From Nymphaea colorata (Eukaryota > Streptophyta > Magnoliopsida > Nymphaeales > Nymphaeaceae): 64,000 nt of DNA. Under the pieces are notes generated by a model. That model saw only the letters and a program-made list of their open reading frames with translations, searched no databases and was not told where the DNA came from. Positions 62,350-64,000 of this stretch are shown piece by piece; position 1 is the first letter of the stretch, and every line of letters starts with the position of its first letter. The DNA is taken from NCBI RefSeq assembly GCF_008831285.2, contig NC_045149.1:22016535-22080534 (forward strand), given 5' to 3'. The position numbers and the translations under genes are program-made.

Positions 62350-63408
62350 TTTTGACCTTTCCTTCTTTCACATGTAATTTCGTGAGCTTGCTTTAGTTTC
62401 TGACCTACCCAATGAAAGATATATCTGCATTTGGATCACTTATTTGGCCGTGTTTTAACATGAACAATTGTACTATAACAGTAAAATTGCTTCATTTTTT
62501 GTCTATGCTTTTTTCAAACCCTAACGTTACTGTTAACAAGGACTACATGATTCTTGTGCCTCTGATGCTTGCATAAAAGCTATACCTCAAGATCTTTTTC
62601 CTTCTTCTCTGCCTTTTCTAGTATGTGAGCAGAAAGATGATGGTTAGATGTAGCCTGTAGGTACTAACTAGATTCAACCTAAATTAGGACTTTAACTATG
62701 AGACCACGGCTCATGTACATGCTAGATAGGACCAACCACTTACCATATTCCGGCACTTGGAAGAGCCATCTTTTCCTTAGAGCAGAACTCGTTATTCCTA
62801 GTGTACACATTGGAAGTGTCAATCTCTCCATTGCAGCGGTACTTGTTATTCTTGGTGTCGTCTCACATCCTTGTCGGACCTAACTATCCCATGACTTAGA
62901 TGTCACAGAATAATCTTGGATACTAGTTTCACGGTACCCAAGTTCCTACAGGGTCATTTTATCTTGTTCTAGTTATCGCTGAATTGCAGCATAGGATGTG
63001 TTCTAATTATTCTAGCCCTTTTTCATGTATAATAGTCTATCCACATAGTGTTTTGCTTTATTGCCTTTTTCTTTTGTACTGCATTGTAACAAGATTTCTT
63101 CAATTTGGTCTTTCATTTGAAGTTTTACAGTAGATCACCATTAGATCTCTCCTATCTCTGAAGCTAATGCTCTTTTTGGATTTAATCTTCTTGAAATTGT
63201 TGCTCATCATGGGCTTCTTGAACTAGATGCTGAGGTTCTTGGAACTTTATCTGTCAACTTTCTTGCATGCCAGGTATTGATAATGCTGGTTTTTTTCAGA
63301 TACTCACCTAACATCAAAGAGATCAAGGTTGTGAGCCATAGGAAGGTTCGGAGAGCAAGGTTGTACTACTTGAGGGACAAGTTGCCTAGGCTGTCAACTT
63401 TCAATTAA
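60198..63408 (+). CDS. RPL19: Plastid 50S ribosomal protein bL19, nuclear-encoded
   Basis: Five exons, 60198-60221, 60597-60944, 61081-61167, 61303-61436 and 63300-63408, give 233 aa. The first 50-60 residues are rich in Ser, Arg and Lys and end near [11 protein letters not shown], a typical chloroplast transit peptide. An acidic Glu/Ser/Pro stretch follows. From about residue 120 the bL19 fold is complete: [18 protein letters not shown], then [39 protein letters not shown] and the basic end [19 protein letters not shown]. In bacteria bL19 sits at the 30S-50S interface. The transit peptide points to the chloroplast ribosome. The tiny first exon of eight codons is supported by clean splice sites and frame. 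Intron 4 is 1863 bp and contains a (TA)n tract; all introns are GT-AG. Confidence 0.95.
62303..62347. repeat. (AT)n microsatellite in intron 4 of the bL19 gene
   Basis: An uninterrupted AT run of about 45 bp. Confidence 0.95.
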
Positions 63409-64000
63409 GTCTGCTGCAAGAAAGGAAATGAGATCTTGCTTGAATACTGTGCCTGTTTATGTTTAGTGACAAAGTTGCATAATTTTTCATGTGTACCAAT
63501 TGCTGCTAGAGCTTCATCTCTGTCCTTGATGTTTGCCATCAACATTGATGTCTTTCCTATCACTCATTTTTCTTGTGATTGGTTAAAATTTTGCTTCTTA
63601 GATCTCTTTGACCAGTGCCACTCTGTTCTGTCCAATATGGTGTTTTGCCGGTTAGAGTTGCTTCATTTTAGCGAAAAGTTCTTGGTTTCACTCTCCCATG
63701 TCTTTCCCGCAATAGAAGAAAGCAAGCAACCTGCTGCATCCTTTGTCATATTACAAGTGGATACTAAATCATTGGCATAAAGGAACTCATGATCTCTTAA
63801 AACTTCCTTGGATAATTGGATATGCGATTCTCTGTTCCTATCCCTGTTCCCTTTTTCCTGGTTGACCGGAAATTTTTATTTCATAAAGCCTCTATTTTGC
63901 ATGTAATTGGGAATGCATTATAAAGACGAATTTTCACAAATTTGATTGGCAGCCCTCTTCGAGCACTAATGCGACGGGAAAGAGACGGAGCCATTCAATA
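63409..64000. other. 3' flank of the bL19 gene
   Basis: Untranslated 3' sequence and spacer to the end of the window. The 114-codon frame at 63436-63780 has no domain and lies where the 3' untranslated region is expected, so it is not called. Confidence 0.5.

Overview
This window is nuclear DNA from a flowering plant. It carries multi-exon genes with GT-AG introns, plant-only protein families (phytocyanins, arabinogalactan proteins, a P-class PPR protein), a nuclear gene for a plastid ribosomal protein, AT-rich spacers, many microsatellites, and scattered plant transposon debris (a LINE fragment, tRNA-derived SINEs, hAT-like and CACTA-like pieces). The species cannot be fixed from the sequence. 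There is no bacterial, organellar or CRISPR content, and I found no clear new multi-gene system.

Layout. A seven-exon gene of unknown function, with glycine-rich and coiled-coil parts, lies at 675-5827 (+). After a spacer with tandem repeats comes phytocyanin A (10998-12429, +), then an intronless PPR gene (15639-17111, +) and the 3' part of a LINE (about 19428-20860, +). Phytocyanin B (24693-25499, +) and a divergent, probably copper-free phytocyanin-like gene C (29184-29895, +) follow. From 29.9 to 36.5 kb there is a repeat-rich stretch with a well-bounded SINE, a short hAT-like element and CACTA-like sequence. A classical arabinogalactan protein gene is at 36553-37179 (-). A second repeat-rich stretch (37.2-45.7 kb) holds another SINE, a 628-bp hAT-type element with perfect 8-bp target duplications, a long (TA)n tract and one orphan exon-like reading frame.

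The right third is gene-dense and well resolved. TAF4 has 15 exons (45773-52373, +; 998 aa). A glycerol-3-phosphate-transporter-like MFS gene has 3 exons (55417-58005, -; 557 aa). The plastid ribosomal protein bL19 gene has 5 exons (60198-63408, +; 233 aa). I set exon borders by joining splice sites that keep frame and family motifs.

The genes do not form a pathway. The three phytocyanins are a local same-strand cluster, and with the AGP gene they give four secreted, probably GPI-anchored cell-surface glycoproteins within 27 kb. The most notable points are: phytocyanins A and B differ far less in exon 2 than in exon 1, which suggests gene conversion; a hAT-like element ends within a few bases of the 3' splice site of phytocyanin A; TAF4 has a likely GC-AG intron next to its RST domain; and phytocyanin C has lost its copper ligands.
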